A DNA stretch of 64,000 nucleotides from Sipunculus nudus (taxonomy: Eukaryota > Annelida > Sipuncula > Golfingiida > Sipunculidae). The stretch is from NCBI GenBank assembly GCA_026874595.1, contig CM049315.1, positions 14,969,664-15,033,663 of the forward strand, given 5' to 3'. Made by a program: the position numbers and the translations under genes. Position 1 is the first letter of the stretch. The number at the start of each line of letters is the position of its first letter. Positions 39,461-51,382 of the stretch are shown piece by piece. The notes below the pieces were generated by a model, which saw nothing but the letters and a program-made list of their open reading frames with translations, did no database searches and had not been told where the DNA came from.

Positions 39461-39789
39461 TACCTGAAACACTGTAACATATCATTTTTCTGCAATATCT
39501 AAAATAATTTTAAACATGGCACAATTTTTATCGTTGTATCTTAAACTAGGAACTTTGGCTTATTCCTCCGCACATGTAGCTTTGTGCTGCCGTTACCATG
39601 GTTACCAAATCTGTGGGTTAAACTTGACGATCTGAAAATATGCAGTTTTTGGCTTCTATCTCGGTTAATATTTATGTTTCAAGGGTCTAGTTTTTTGCAT
39701 AAGGCTGCTTCCCCTTGGTTCTAAGTCATTCAATTGCAAGTCTCGTCAAATTTCGCTCGGTTTATCTTCAAACGAGAAAAAACGAGATT

Positions 39790-42490
39790 TCACGGAAATG
39801 CTTATAACTCGGCGACTTTTACAGCTATACAAGTCTAGTTTTCGGCATTTCATAACATATGACCAGCTTGACACGCCAGAAAAGAAATCAGGCCAAATCT
39901 CGCACCATATCTCTTCAAGCGAGAAAAAAACGAGATATCATGGAAATGCTTATAACTAGGCGACTTTTACAGCTACTCAGGTCTAGTTTTTGGCATTTGG
40001 TAACATTTGGCCAACTTGACATAGTAAAACTGCGATACTTGGCGAAATCCCGCACTATATCTGGTCAAATGTGGAAAAACGAGATTTCACAGAAATGAAT
40101 ATAAGTCGGCGACTTTCACGGCTAGACAGGTCTAGTTTTTGGCATTCATTAACATTTGGACGGCTTGACATGACAAACCTGCAAGACTGGCCAAATCTCG
40201 CACCATATATCGTCAAACGATAAAAAGGAGATTGCCCAGAAATGCTAATAACTCGGCGACTTTTACAGCTAGACAGATGTAGTTTTCGCCATTTCATAAC
40301 ATTTAGAGAGTTTGATATGACAAATCTACAAGACTGGCCAAATCCTGCACCATATCTCGTCAAACGAGAAAACACGAGAGTACACGGAAATGCTTATAAC
40401 TCGGCGACTTTTACAGCTAGACGGATCTAGTTTTCGCCATTTCGTAACGTTTGGCCGTCTTTACATAATAAAACTGCTCGTCTTGCCAAATCTCGTACTA
40501 TATCTCGTCAAGCGAGAAAAAAACATGATTTCACGTTTTCATGATTCCATTTCCGGCAAGCGCGTGACCTCTGGTCATCTTGTTTGTTTATTTGTTTTTT
40601 TGTGTGTTTGTCTGCGCTCTCCTGGCCACAATTTTGCAGCAATCGACATGACCCTTACAGGGTTGATTTACAACCGAACACCCTGGAACCCTATTGTTTT
40701 TGGTCAACATTGCTCCAAGGTCAAGGGTCAAGGTCACGACAGGTGTGGTTAACGGTTTTTGCAATATAACTTCGCCATAAATAGGCTTATCCACTTCTGC
40801 AATAGCTCATTTTTTTCGTCATCACCTGGCCTTTCTTTTGATATGTAGCTTACTTAAATTTGCCGTTACCATGGTTACATTTTTTGGGCAAAAATCATGG
40901 AAATTGGAAAAAACACGAGCATTTTTTTGTAACTTTGTCAGTTTTTAAGCTAAGCAGATCTAGTTTTCGGCATTTTGTTCCACATGACCAGCTTGACACG
41001 ACAGAATTGAAAGTCACGCCAAATCTCGCGCCATATCTCGTCAAACGAGAAAATACGAGACTTCGCAGAAATGCTTATAACTCGGCGACTTTTACAGCTA
41101 GACAGATCTGGTTTTCAGCATTTCGTTCCACCAAACAAGCTTGACACGACAGAGCTGCAAGACAGGCCAAATCTCGCACCGTATCTCGTTAAACGAGAAA
41201 ACACGGGATTTCACGGAAATGCTTATAACTGGGCCAGTTTTGCAGCTAGACACGTCTGGTTTTCGGCATTTAGTTCCACTAGACCAGCTTGACACGACAG
41301 ATATGCAAGTCTGGGAAAATCTCGCACCGTATCTCGTCAAACGAGAAAACACGAAATTTCACGGAAATGCTTATAACTCGGCCAGTTTTACAGCTAGACA
41401 CGTCTGGTTTCCGGCATTTCCTTCCACATGACCAGCTTGACACGATAGATGTGCAAGTCAGGCCAAATCTCGCACCCTATCTCGTCAAACGAGAAAACAC
41501 GAGATTTCACGGAAATGCTTATAACTTGGCGACTTTTACAGCTAGACAGGTCTAGTTTTCGGCATTTTCTTTCACATGACCTGCTGGACATGACAGAACT
41601 GAAAGTCAGGCCGAATGTTGCACCGTATCTCGTCAAACGAGAAAACATGAGATTTCACGGCATTGGTTATAACTCGGCGAGTTTTACAGATAGACACGTC
41701 TGGTTTTCGGCATTTTGTTCCACTAGACCAGCTTGACACGACAGACATGCATGTCAGGCAAAATCTCGCACCGTATCCCGTCAAACGAGAAAACACGAAA
41801 TTTCACGGAACTGCAGCTAGACAGGTCTAGTTTTCGGCATTTAGTTCCACATGACCCGCTTGACATGACAAACCTGCAAGACTGGCCAAATCTCGCACCA
41901 TATCTCGTCAAACGATAAAAAAGGAGATTTCACAGAAATGCTAATAACTCGGCGACTTTTACAGCTAGAAAGATGTAGTTTTCGCCATTTCATAACATTT
42001 AGAGAGTTTGATATGACAAATCTACAAGACTGGCCAAATCCTGCACCATATCTCGTCAAACGAGAAAACACGAGAGTACACGGAAATGCTTATAACTCGG
42101 TGACTTTTACAGCTAGACGGATTTAGTTTTCGCCATTTCGTAACGTTTGGCCGTCTTGACATAATAAAAATGCTCGTCTTGCCAAATCTCGTACTATATC
42201 TCGTCAAGCGAGAAAAAAACATGATTTCACGTAAATGCTGATAACACCGCGACTTTTGCAGCTAGACAGGTCTAGTTTCCGGCATTTTGTAATATTTGAC
42301 AAACCTGACATGACAAAACTGGAAATCTCGCCAAAGCTGGCACCATTTTCCGTCAAACGAGAAAACACAAGATTTCATGCAAATGCTTATAACTCAGCGG
42401 CTTTTATAGCTAGACAGGTCTAGTTTTCGGCATTTCATATCATTTGGCCAGCTTGACATGACAAACCTGAAAACGTCTCACTGCTTCTTG
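39790..42490. repeat. 148-bp satellite array, main block
   Basis: Unit starts at atgcttataactcggcgac and contains agctagacaggtctag, gcttgacatgacaa, ccaaatctcgcacc, atctcgtcaaacgagaaaa and gagatttcacgg. Starts at 39798 and 39946, and at 41071, 41219, 41367 and 41515, give an exact 148-bp period. The array is interrupted at 40560-40930 by a copy of the leader block. Each unit carries the small palindrome CTCGTcaaACGAG. Confidence 0.92.
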
Positions 42491-43110
42491 TCAAACGAGA
42501 TTAACGGGATTTCATGAAAAAATTTTGAACTTGGTCCCTTTTACACTAGAAAGATATGCAGCTGTTAAAGGTCAGCATGCATAAATAAACATATTATCCG
42601 TTTCTGCTGCCCCCACATTGTTGCTCATTCATATGACTGTTTCTATATGCACTCTCTGTCTATCTGTCTGTATCATTTCCATTTCCGGCAAGCGCGTGAC
42701 CTCTGGTCATCTTGTTTGTTTGTTTGTCTGCACTCTCCTGGCCACAATTTTGCCACAATCACCTTGAAACTTACATGGATGATAAAAAAAAAAATTTCTA
42801 GGTGCCCTATTGTTTTTGGTTAAAATAGGTCCAAGGTCAAGGTCACGACAGGTATGGTTAACGGTTTTTGCACTATAACTTCGCCATAAATAGGCTTATC
42901 CACTTCTGCAATAGCTCATTTTTTTCGTCATCACCTGGCCTTTCTTTTGACATGTAGCTTACTTAAATTTGCTGTTACCATGGTTACGCAATTTTGGGGA
43001 GAAATCATGGAATTTCCTGATATTTTTCAAATTTGCAGCAATCGTACTGATTCTGAGATATTTTATGTAACACAAGAATATCTCGAAATTGTTTTTTCAG
43101 ATTTTTGAAA

Positions 43111-43130
43111 TGGCCGCCAGGGGGCGTTGC
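43111..43130 (+). promoter_or_regulatory. CTCF-like motif 4
   Basis: tggccgccagggggcgttgc, the duplicate of motif 2. Confidence 0.4.
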
Positions 43131-43567
43131 AGATGAAAAAACATGAAAATTTGTTTTGGTGCTATACCTCCAGAACTATTAAACATTGGGCCATTTCCAT
43201 GACAGCACCTTCAACTGGGGTCCATGGGCTTATTTTTGCGCATAGGTGCCAAAGTGCGCTATTGCCAGATTTCTCTATTTTTGGGGTAAAACTTTTGAAT
43301 TTTGAAAATATGCAGTTTTCAGCTTCTAACTCTGTCAGTTTTTATGCTGGAGAGGTCAATTTTTTTGCATCTTGTAGCCCTTGGTGAGCTCTCGGTGATC
43401 CAATCAAAAATCTTGCAAAATCTCGCACCGTTTCTCGTCAAACGAGAGTCTTCGAGATTTCATTAAATATGACCTACAGGTTGCATTTTTTTAACAATGG
43501 CTTTGAAATATATATATTTTGTGTTATTTATAAATATCTCGAAATCAGTTTTTCATTTTTTGGAAAT

Positions 43568-43585
43568 AGCCACCAGGGGGCGTGG
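43568..43585 (+). promoter_or_regulatory. CTCF-like motif 5
   Basis: agccaccagggggcgtgg, the duplicate of motif 3. Confidence 0.4.
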
Positions 43586-43869
43586 TACCTGAAACACTGT
43601 AACATATCATTTTTCTGCAATATCTAAAATAATTTTAAACATGGCACAATTTTTATCGTTGTATCTTAAACTAGGAACATTGGCTTATTCCTCCGCACAT
43701 GTAGCTTTGTGCTGCCGTTACCATGGTTACCAAATTTGTGGGTTAAACTTGACGATCTGAAAATATGCAGTTTTTGGCTTCTATCTCGGTTAATATTTAT
43801 GTTTCAAGGGTCTAGTTTTTTGCATAAGGCTGCTTCCCCTTGGTTCTAAGTCATTCAATTGCAAGTGTC

Positions 43870-44700
43870 GTCAAATTTCGCTCGGTTTATTGTCAAACGA
43901 GAAAAAACGAGATTTCACGGAAATGCTTATAACTCGGCGACTTTTACAGCTACACAGGTCTAGTTTTCGGCATTTCATAACATATGACCAGCTTGACACG
44001 CCAGAAAAGAAATCAGGCCAAATCTCGCACCATATCTCGTCAAGCGAGAAAAAACGAGATATCATGGAAATGCTTATAACAAGGCGACTTTTACAGCTAC
44101 TCAGGTCTAGTTTTTTGGCATTTGGTAACATTTGGCCAACTTGACATAGTAAAACTGCGATACTTGGCGAAATCTCGCACTACATCTGGTCAAATGTGGA
44201 AAAAACGAGATTTCACAGAAATGCATATAAGTCGGCGACTTTCACGGCTAGACAGGTCTAGTTTTTGGCATTCATTAACATTTGGACGGCTTGACATGAC
44301 AAACCTGCAAGACTGGCCAAATCTCGCACCATATCTCGTCAAACGATAAAAAAGGAGATTTTACAGAAATGCTAATAACTCGGCAACTTTTACAGCTAGA
44401 CAGATGTAGTTTTCGCCATTTCATAACATTTAGAGAGTTTGATATGACAAATCTACAAGACTGGCCAAATCCTGCACCATATCTCGTCAAACGAGAAACA
44501 CGAGAGTACACGGAAATGCTTATAACTCGGCGACTTTTACAGCTAGACGGATCTAGTTTTCGCCATTTCATAACGTTTGGCCGTCTTGACATAATAAAAC
44601 TGCTCGTCTTGCCAAATCTCGTACTATATCTCGTCAAGCGAGAAAAAAACATGATTTCACGTAAATGCTGATAACACGGCGACTTTTGCAGCTAGTTTGT
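43870..44700. repeat. 148-bp satellite array, second block
   Basis: Five to six further units of the same 148-bp repeat, matching 39750-40560 almost base for base with a constant offset of about 4.1 kb. Confidence 0.9.
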
Positions 44701-45348
44701 TGCTTGCCGGAATCAAAGATTACGGCAAGCATATTGCTCAGTTGCGTATGTCTGTTTGTCTGTCTGTTTGTCTGTCTGTCTGTTTGTTTGTCTGCACTCT
44801 CCTGGCCACAATTTTGCCACAATCACCTTAAAACTTTCAGAGATGATGGAGAATTAAATTTCTAGGTGCCCTATTGTTTTTGGTTAAAATAGGTCAAAGG
44901 TCAAGGTCAAGGTCGTCAAAAATTCTCAAAACGGTTTTTTCTTTATATCTTTGTGACTATTAGTCGTATCTACTTCAACAATAGCTCATTTTAATCGTCA
45001 TTCCAAGGCCTGTCATCTGGTGTGTAACAGACTCAAATTTGCCGTAACCATGGTTACAAATTTTGGGGGAATAGTCATGATATTCGAATATAAGGGGTCT
45101 TATTTTTCTAACTTTGTCAGTTTTAAAGCTAGTGTGATCTAGTTTTTTGCATCAGGTAGCATTTAACTAGTACTACAAGATTTTATAACAAGTATTGCAG
45201 TATCTCGTAAAATATCTCGTGAATAGAGATATTTCGAGATTTCATTCATCTTGCGCCAAAAGCCACATTATTGCAGGAATCTTTCTGAAACTGACATATT
45301 ATAAGTCCTACACTAGTGTCTCGAAATCGTTTTTTTCATTTTTTGAAT

Positions 45349-45370
45349 AGGGCCGCTAGGGGGCGCTGGA
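45349..45370 (+). promoter_or_regulatory. CTCF-like motif 6
   Basis: gggccgctagggggcgctgg, the best core and 3' match of the set (AGGGGGCGCT). Confidence 0.45.
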
Positions 45371-45669
45371 TGCGAACCTCCCGAACATATCATATTTTGG
45401 CCATATCTCCAAAATTATAAGCATCAATTACATAAACTGTAGCTTTTTTCTTCCTTTGAGTCTTCTCCATAACCTGGAGTAGTCATCTGGACTCAATTTT
45501 GAGTCACTTTGTCAGTGTTTGTCAGTTGTCCACAAATACGCCTGCTTGTTGGCTCTTGCGTTTCACATATAGCATTCTTTAGGCCACAGTTTTGACGGAA
45601 TCCTTTTGAAACTATTAAATCTTATGTCTTACACTAATATCTAGAAATAAATTTTTCATTTTCCGGATA

Positions 45670-45690
45670 TGGCCACTAGTGGGCGCTGCA
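45670..45690 (+). promoter_or_regulatory. CTCF-like motif 7
   Basis: tggccactagtgggcgctgc. Good match apart from one T in the G run. Confidence 0.4.
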
Positions 45691-46000
45691 CACGACTCTC
45701 ACACACATACCGTTGTATTGGCCATATCTCTACACCCAAAGCCTCAGTTACATAAGCTATAGCTTATTTTCTTCCTTTGAGTCTTCTCCATAACCTGATT
45801 AAGGCATCTGGTTTCAATCTTCTGTCACTTTGTCCGTGTGTTCATCTGTTTGTCCGTTATCCTCAAAGTCGCCTGCTTGCTGGTTCTTACGCCTTACATA
45901 TAGCATTCTACAGGCCACAGCTTTGACGGAATCCTTTTGAAACTGAGACATCTCATGTCATACACTAATAATACGAAACGCATTTGTCGTCTTCGGAATA

Positions 46001-46020
46001 TGTCTGCTAGAGGGTGCTAC
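46001..46020 (+). promoter_or_regulatory. CTCF-like motif 8, degenerate
   Basis: tgtctgctagagggtgctac in the same relative position of a diverged block. Confidence 0.25.
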
Positions 46021-46369
46021 AGTCGAGCCTCCCAAGTATATCATTAATTCGCCATACCTCCTAAACTATAAATCTAAATTACATAAATTATAACTCATTT
46101 TTCTTTCCTTTGAATCTTCTCAATAACTAGCTTATGTCATCTGGTGTCAATCTTGTCTCACAAAGTCAGTATGTCTGTCTGTTCGTCTTTTGTTGTCAGC
46201 TTTGTCTGCTTGCCTGTTCTTTTGTCTCATATGTCATTCTACGGGCCACATATTCTCAGCAATGTCCCTGAGAGTCATTCCATTAATAGAAAACCGACAA
46301 TATGTTCTGTCTGTCCGTCTGTGTTTCACTTCCGAATTCCGGCAAGCGTTCGACCTATGGTCGTCTAGT

Positions 46370-48036
46370 TTTTTTTTTTTGGCTTGTCAATATTGCTGTG
46401 TTTACTAAGAGCTTTAAGATAAACAAGCTCATTGTTCCGTCAAAAGGGCGTTATAAGAACTCTTTTTAACTGAAACTAGCTAGAAATGATTTATGTGTAC
46501 GTAGAGCGAGCCATAAATCAAATAAATTAGATAGAAAAGGCAGGTAATTAGCTAGCTTCAAGCTCTAGGTTTCTGTAAATATCCGAGAGAGCGCATGTTT
46601 GTCTCATACGAAACCTGTTCCCGTTGTACGGTAAGCTTAAATAATGGCGTCACAAATGACATACCACTTACAACTCCTGTCGTACACAGTTCAGCTCTCA
46701 TGAACAATAAACCGTGCACAACAAATCTAGGGTACCCAATGTATAAAATACCTCCATATCTGGGATATTTGGTTGTCATAAGGTTCCAAGTGTATTTCAT
46801 GCGAAGTGGATAACTGCATAATCACTTTGAATAGTGGATATCAACTTTATAGCAAAGGAGATGCGGGCCTTATTACAACAAAAGTGTAATAGGCTTAACT
46901 TACTGAATTGCCATTAGATATAATCGTTTACATCTCGTCTGTAATTGGAATCAATTATTAGCTCAAAAAAGGCTCAAAAAATAATTATATGTGTCATCTA
47001 CTTATCCATATGTCTATCATGCAACCCCGAACACACACATAACAACGCTTATTTACACGCGCGGATTCGCTAGACATATATTGGCTTGTAATGTCAAGTA
47101 TATGATTTGATGAAATATATGAATTCTCTTATTTTATTGACGTTTCGTATACATCTTTTAGCTCCTTCCTTTAAATGGGGAACATTCACAATTTGCGATG
47201 GTCTTTGTGCGTATATGCTGATATTATCTTGTTCCAGTTCGTGAAATCCCTTAATTTGATGTATTTATGCATATATATATATATATGTTTTCTTATAAAT
47301 GTCTTGTCCGATCATCTATCCGTTTCAAAAAGTTATTCTTTCCTTTCCCCATCTCAGTCAACCGATTACGTTTTACTAGTAGGAAGAATTGCTTTTAAAA
47401 TCATAATCAATGACTTAAAAAAAAGACTTACTTTCTATATTACTTGAAATCTGCTGTATACTAGTACCTAAAATATTGACCTCAGTATATAGTCTGACAT
47501 GTACATTGGTATTCATAATGAAGCCATGAATACACCTTGATCCTAGGTCGACTGTCGTTGGACAATTGTTCAGGGTTCCGTTTTGATGTTGTTCGTTATT
47601 TTTTATTCGTGTATCTCTGACAGTATTAGATTCTTTGCTTGTACATACATAATCGTTTTAATTGATTATGCAAAATGCAATCGATTTAATTGATTTTGAA
47701 AGAAAATGACCAATCATCGATTGAATCGATTAATCGGAACACAACTATGTTTTACAAGCTGATGGGAACATTATTTATGTGATGCCCATCTCCAAGGGGG
47801 GGGGGGGGGGGGGGTAGCCAAACCAAGGTATCGTTTATTACATCATACACCAAACCTGATTGAATACAAAAAAAAAACAAAGACTTAAAGCTTTTTCATT
47901 TGTGCAGGATTTATTGACAATTTTATGTGATGATTGTCGACATATATCAAAATCAGGGAATTAATCAAGTGAACAAATCAAAAAACATTTTACATACATT
48001 TATAAAACAGCACAATGATACACTAATATAATTCTG
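46370..48036. other. No gene seen; contains a G17 tract
   Basis: Non-coding DNA beyond the compound satellite. It includes a long G homopolymer at about 47798-47814 and a short (TA)n at 47273-47286. No splice-supported exon was found. Confidence 0.6.
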
Positions 48037-48039
48037 GAT

Positions 48040-48275
48040 ACCGGAATATGTGTGGTTTGACTACATGGATACCGGACAGTGTGTTTCTTAGCTACATGGA
48101 TACCGCACAGTGTGTGGTGTAGCTACATGGATACCGCACAGTGTGTGGTTTAGCTACATGGATACGAGACACTGTGTGGTTTAGCTACATGGATACCGGA
48201 CAGTGTGTGGTTTAGCTACATGGATACGAGGCACTGTGTGGTTTAACTACAAGGATACTGCACAGTGTTTTTCAG
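48040..48275. repeat. 31-bp minisatellite, about 7.5 copies
   Basis: Units of the form ctacatggataccggacagt + gtgtggtttag recur at 48061, 48092 and 48123, an exact 31-bp period. Confidence 0.92.
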
Positions 48276-48279
48276 GTAG

Positions 48280-49237
48280 CATAAGATGTGACCTTCCAAA
48301 TTCACATAACCATTTAGAACGCTAGTTTATTAAGCGTTTTACAAATATTGTCTAAAAAAGACAGACAGACTAATAAATAATGTAGAAACGTTGCTAAGTG
48401 ATTGATCAACAAAATTTGAAAATATCGCAACAGCAATACATTTTTCAGATGACACATATAGCCATTAAAATTAATACTTAGTTATACTGATCCAAATGAT
48501 AATATAACAATTTGACAATATTTTGTTGGCCTCCACCCACATTAATAATGTCAGGATAAGGTGAGTAGTTTATATACTCAAGTGAAAAATACATAGTATG
48601 TTGACATATATACTCAGGTAATACATCCTTACACGTTGGTGCGATTGTTTCTGCAACTCTTGGTTAACATTTAAAACAAAAGTCTGGAACTGTGACTATT
48701 AGTTGGGGACCTGCCACGCAAAGAACCATTCCAGTTATATACTCAAATAATCCCTATCATTTATATTGTACTTAATTTTTCTTTCAACGAACTTGAATCG
48801 AGGCAAAACCCTGAGGAATTTTGAACATTCCGAATTTCTGTCCAAGTAAATCAACCCGTTGGTTTGTCCTTACTTATTTAAACCCGATATATTGCAGGAA
48901 TATGTTAAGATCTGCAGGAGCTTTTTTATTCTTATAGTTTCCGTTATATGATGGATAATTACTATAAACAAGTACGACCCGAAAAAAAGCTGCCTTTGCA
49001 ATGTAAATTAGGTAACCCGTGAATAATCGTTCATCTGAGTACAGTGTACAGGTATGCAGACAAAATAAATACAAGTATATAACATTGATAATATTGAAAA
49101 AAAAATAAAAATAAAAAAAATACATAAATCTCTATCCACCTCAAATGCCCAAAAAAGTAAATCTCCCCTGGCGCCATCTGACGGTGACAGAAATGATTAA
49201 AAAAGTAGACAGTTACAGATGCTTAACTTTCAATATA

Positions 49238-49240
<3 letters not shown>
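48280..49240. other. No gene seen
   Basis: AT-rich DNA between the 31-bp minisatellite and the 3' flank of the EGF-SEA gene. Only short chance frames are present. Confidence 0.6.

Positions 49241-49241
<1 letters not shown>

Positions 49242-49285
<44 letters not shown>
49242..49285. repeat. (TA)n microsatellite
   Basis: About 22 TA dinucleotides downstream of the EGF-SEA gene. Confidence 0.95.
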
Positions 49286-49289
<4 letters not shown>

Positions 49290-49394
49290 TTTATTTTATA
49301 TATGCATTAGCCTCCCGCTTGAAGATTAGCCCGTTCCTCAACGCTCTCTCGCGACCATTTAATGTGTAGCCCGACCTTACAGGAGAACTCACGT

Positions 49395-49400
49395 TTTATT
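49395..49400 (-). terminator. Possible polyadenylation signal of the EGF-SEA gene
   Basis: First canonical AATAAA I find on the minus strand below the stop codon, about 460 nt downstream. A closer variant signal may be used instead. Weak evidence. Confidence 0.25.
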
Positions 49401-49857
49401 CGTCTGAGACGACTACTCTCACTTTCGTTGTCCGATTGTAATAAAATCAACGAAATATTGTAAAATGCAGGTAAAAGACAAATAAGGTGAATCTAGTACA
49501 CGACCCTCGGTATTCCTCGCATATAGGCCGGGGCGTATCTGCGAGGCAGTTCTGAAAACAAACTGAAATGAAAGAAAATTAATATATATAATCAATATTT
49601 TAAATAATAAAGTTTGTACCATTGTTAAACCAAACATGTTCTGCTTATCATGGTCAATGAAATATCAATTAAGCTTGTGACAGGTTACACGTTTACTTTG
49701 TCATATAATATAAACGATTTTTTTTATATCAATTACAGTTACTAATTTTTTTTAATATTCCATTTATAAAAAAAAAATATTTATAATAAGCCACTTCAAT
49801 TTTCCGAAATAAAGCTGCACTTAAATTTAATTCAACACTCTAAAAACGTCTTATTGC

Positions 49858-50119
49858 CTATTTAGTATATAAAGGATCCGGAATACCCTTGATGCTAGTC
49901 ACAACTGACCTAGAGTCGGTTTCTGTCTCTGAGAGTTTGCTTCTTGAGCTTATATGGCGTTGCCGCCATCGGAAGAGGGAGTAGATGATGATAAAAAGCA
50001 GAGCGACAAAACCAGTACTGGAGATAACGGCGATCAGTGCTGTCGTGTCTCCATCCCCAGGTTGTCCAGCCTGACTGTTTTCGGACAAACAGTCGGGTCC
50101 TGTGTATCCTTCCAAGCAC
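49858..50119 (-). CDS. Exon K: end of EGF, transmembrane helix, cytoplasmic tail, stop
   Basis: Terminal coding exon, acceptor ...cattgacag. It encodes CLEGYTGPDC (last two EGF cysteines), a Gly/Asp-rich juxtamembrane segment, a hydrophobic helix ALIAVISSTGFVALLFIIIY, the basic stop-transfer RWRQRH, and a tail of about 37 residues rich in Ser/Thr and charge (SRSKLSETETDSRS) ending PDPLYTK. Orientation is type I. The tail has several possible phosphorylation sites and no enzymatic domain. A Met codon 20 nt upstream of the acceptor (MLIRIDR) is intronic and is not used as a start here. Confidence 0.9.
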
Positions 50120-50765
50120 CTGTCAATGCGTATAAGCACAATACTTTTTATTCTTTAGGTCTCAATGTAAGTTAATACGGAGTGTTTTACCTGTATACAA
50201 AAAATTGACGATGCTCAAGCAGATGTAGAAATATTAAAATTAATTAACAAACACAATTAAGATTTTATTATGAATATATAGAGGATAAGTCATTTTTATG
50301 TTATGTTATATATATATAAATAAGGTGCCCAGCTTTCTATTGAAAACCTCGGTCCATACGAAAATTCAAAATAAAAAAAAAACTTACAAAGAAGGCAATG
50401 AATCATTAACCTGAAACTGTGTTTATGCAAGAGAAGGAAAGTAACACATAAAAACACATTGACAAGTCCAACTAGGGAGGGTTATCAACGAGGCAATATT
50501 ATTTTCCATTCTTGAGTTAAATAATGTACGCTTTCAATTACATAACCTTTTGTTGAATTTTCAAACCTAATCCAATTATTTGATGTCAGATTTAGCAGGA
50601 AAACCATATACATTATAATTGAGTGGGATTTGAATATTTTTTCGATGGAAATTCAATTACATCACACCATTAGATTACATAATATTACGAGATATAATAA
50701 TTATGATGGCAAATAAAAAAAATCTCTTATTAACCAATCACACGTGAAATCTTATTTTTGCTTAC

Positions 50766-50853
50766 TTGCACACTGGTTTCGAGGGCGTACTATTGTCGCA
50801 GTAACTATTCTGACACGTTGTATTGAGTAAACTACAGCTGTCTTCTATTCTTA
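50766..50853 (-). CDS. Exon J: membrane-proximal EGF domain, first part
   Basis: 88-nt exon, acceptor ...cttgtttcag, donor AA|GTAAG, phase 1 in and phase 2 out. It encodes RIEDSCSLLNTTCQNSYC followed by DNSTPSKPVC, the first four cysteines of an EGF domain with two sequons (NTT, NST). Cysteines five and six come from exon K (KCLEGYTGPDC). Unlike the upstream EGF modules this one is split by a phase-2 intron, so it has a different exon history. An EGF between the SEA domain and the membrane is typical of MUC-type proteins. Confidence 0.88.
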
Positions 50854-51382
50854 CTGAAACAAGTAACAGAGTTCAACCTGGCTGTTGCATAATAAACGTT
50901 GCCTTTAAAAGTTGTGACTTCTGCGACCGCAAACACCCCACAGAAGCTTATTTTTGAGTTAAAAACAACTGCATTAAATGTAACTGTTTTTCTGCTCAAA
51001 TTAATTTCATTTAAAGGCCAGTGTGCTATGATTCATATCAGGTTAGCATGGTGATCTCTTCAGATAACCTCTCCACTATCAGAAACTTCAGCAAAGAAGA
51101 CGATTATGTTTTAACAGCAACAATTATATTTTTGATAAGGCTATCATCTCTTAAATGGAATAATAAATAGAGTGAAGTATGCGCATGATTGTTAATTTTC
51201 TCCTCGATTATTTGTCATTCTAGATTTTCGTGTCAATCGTGAAAGGAATTTCCTTTCAATTGAGAATAACATATATCCACATAATTAGCAGTCGAATATA
51301 CACAGTTTCTGTAAATGATACTTTTTTCGTATTGGTATATTTTAACCGTTTGATTATGACTTTCCTATAAAGTAAATGTTAC

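Larger units (their letters stand above)
38620..40560. repeat. Segmental duplication, left copy
   Basis: Near-identical to about 42750-44690. Landmarks gttaccatggttac (38849 and 42974) and gccgccagggggcg (38988 and 43114) keep an offset of 4,125-4,126 bp. Confidence 0.85.
42750..44690. repeat. Segmental duplication, right copy
   Basis: Partner of 38620-40560. A partial third copy of its first 300 bp lies at about 40590-40910. Confidence 0.85.
36960..46370. repeat. Compound satellite and segmental-duplication complex
   Basis: About 9.4 kb built almost wholly of repeated modules: hairpin-bearing leaders (gcttgccggaaatc...), (GTTT/GTCTG)n tracts, a single-copy-like block with ccctattgtttttggtcaa and aggtcaaggtca, a cttataactcggcgac 148-bp tandem repeat, and blocks containing tctcgaaat...gccaccagggggcg. 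Blocks recur 4,125 bp apart. The many open frames here (CLFVCLFVCLS types) are by-products of low-complexity tracts. I see no transposase, reverse transcriptase or rRNA. It could be a satellite-bearing non-autonomous element that expanded in place. Confidence 0.88.

Noticed and set aside
40055..44671. Many 60-125 codon frames within the 148-bp satellite
   Set aside because: Shadow frames repeated with the satellite. The 148-bp period is not a multiple of three, so no continuous protein can run through the array.
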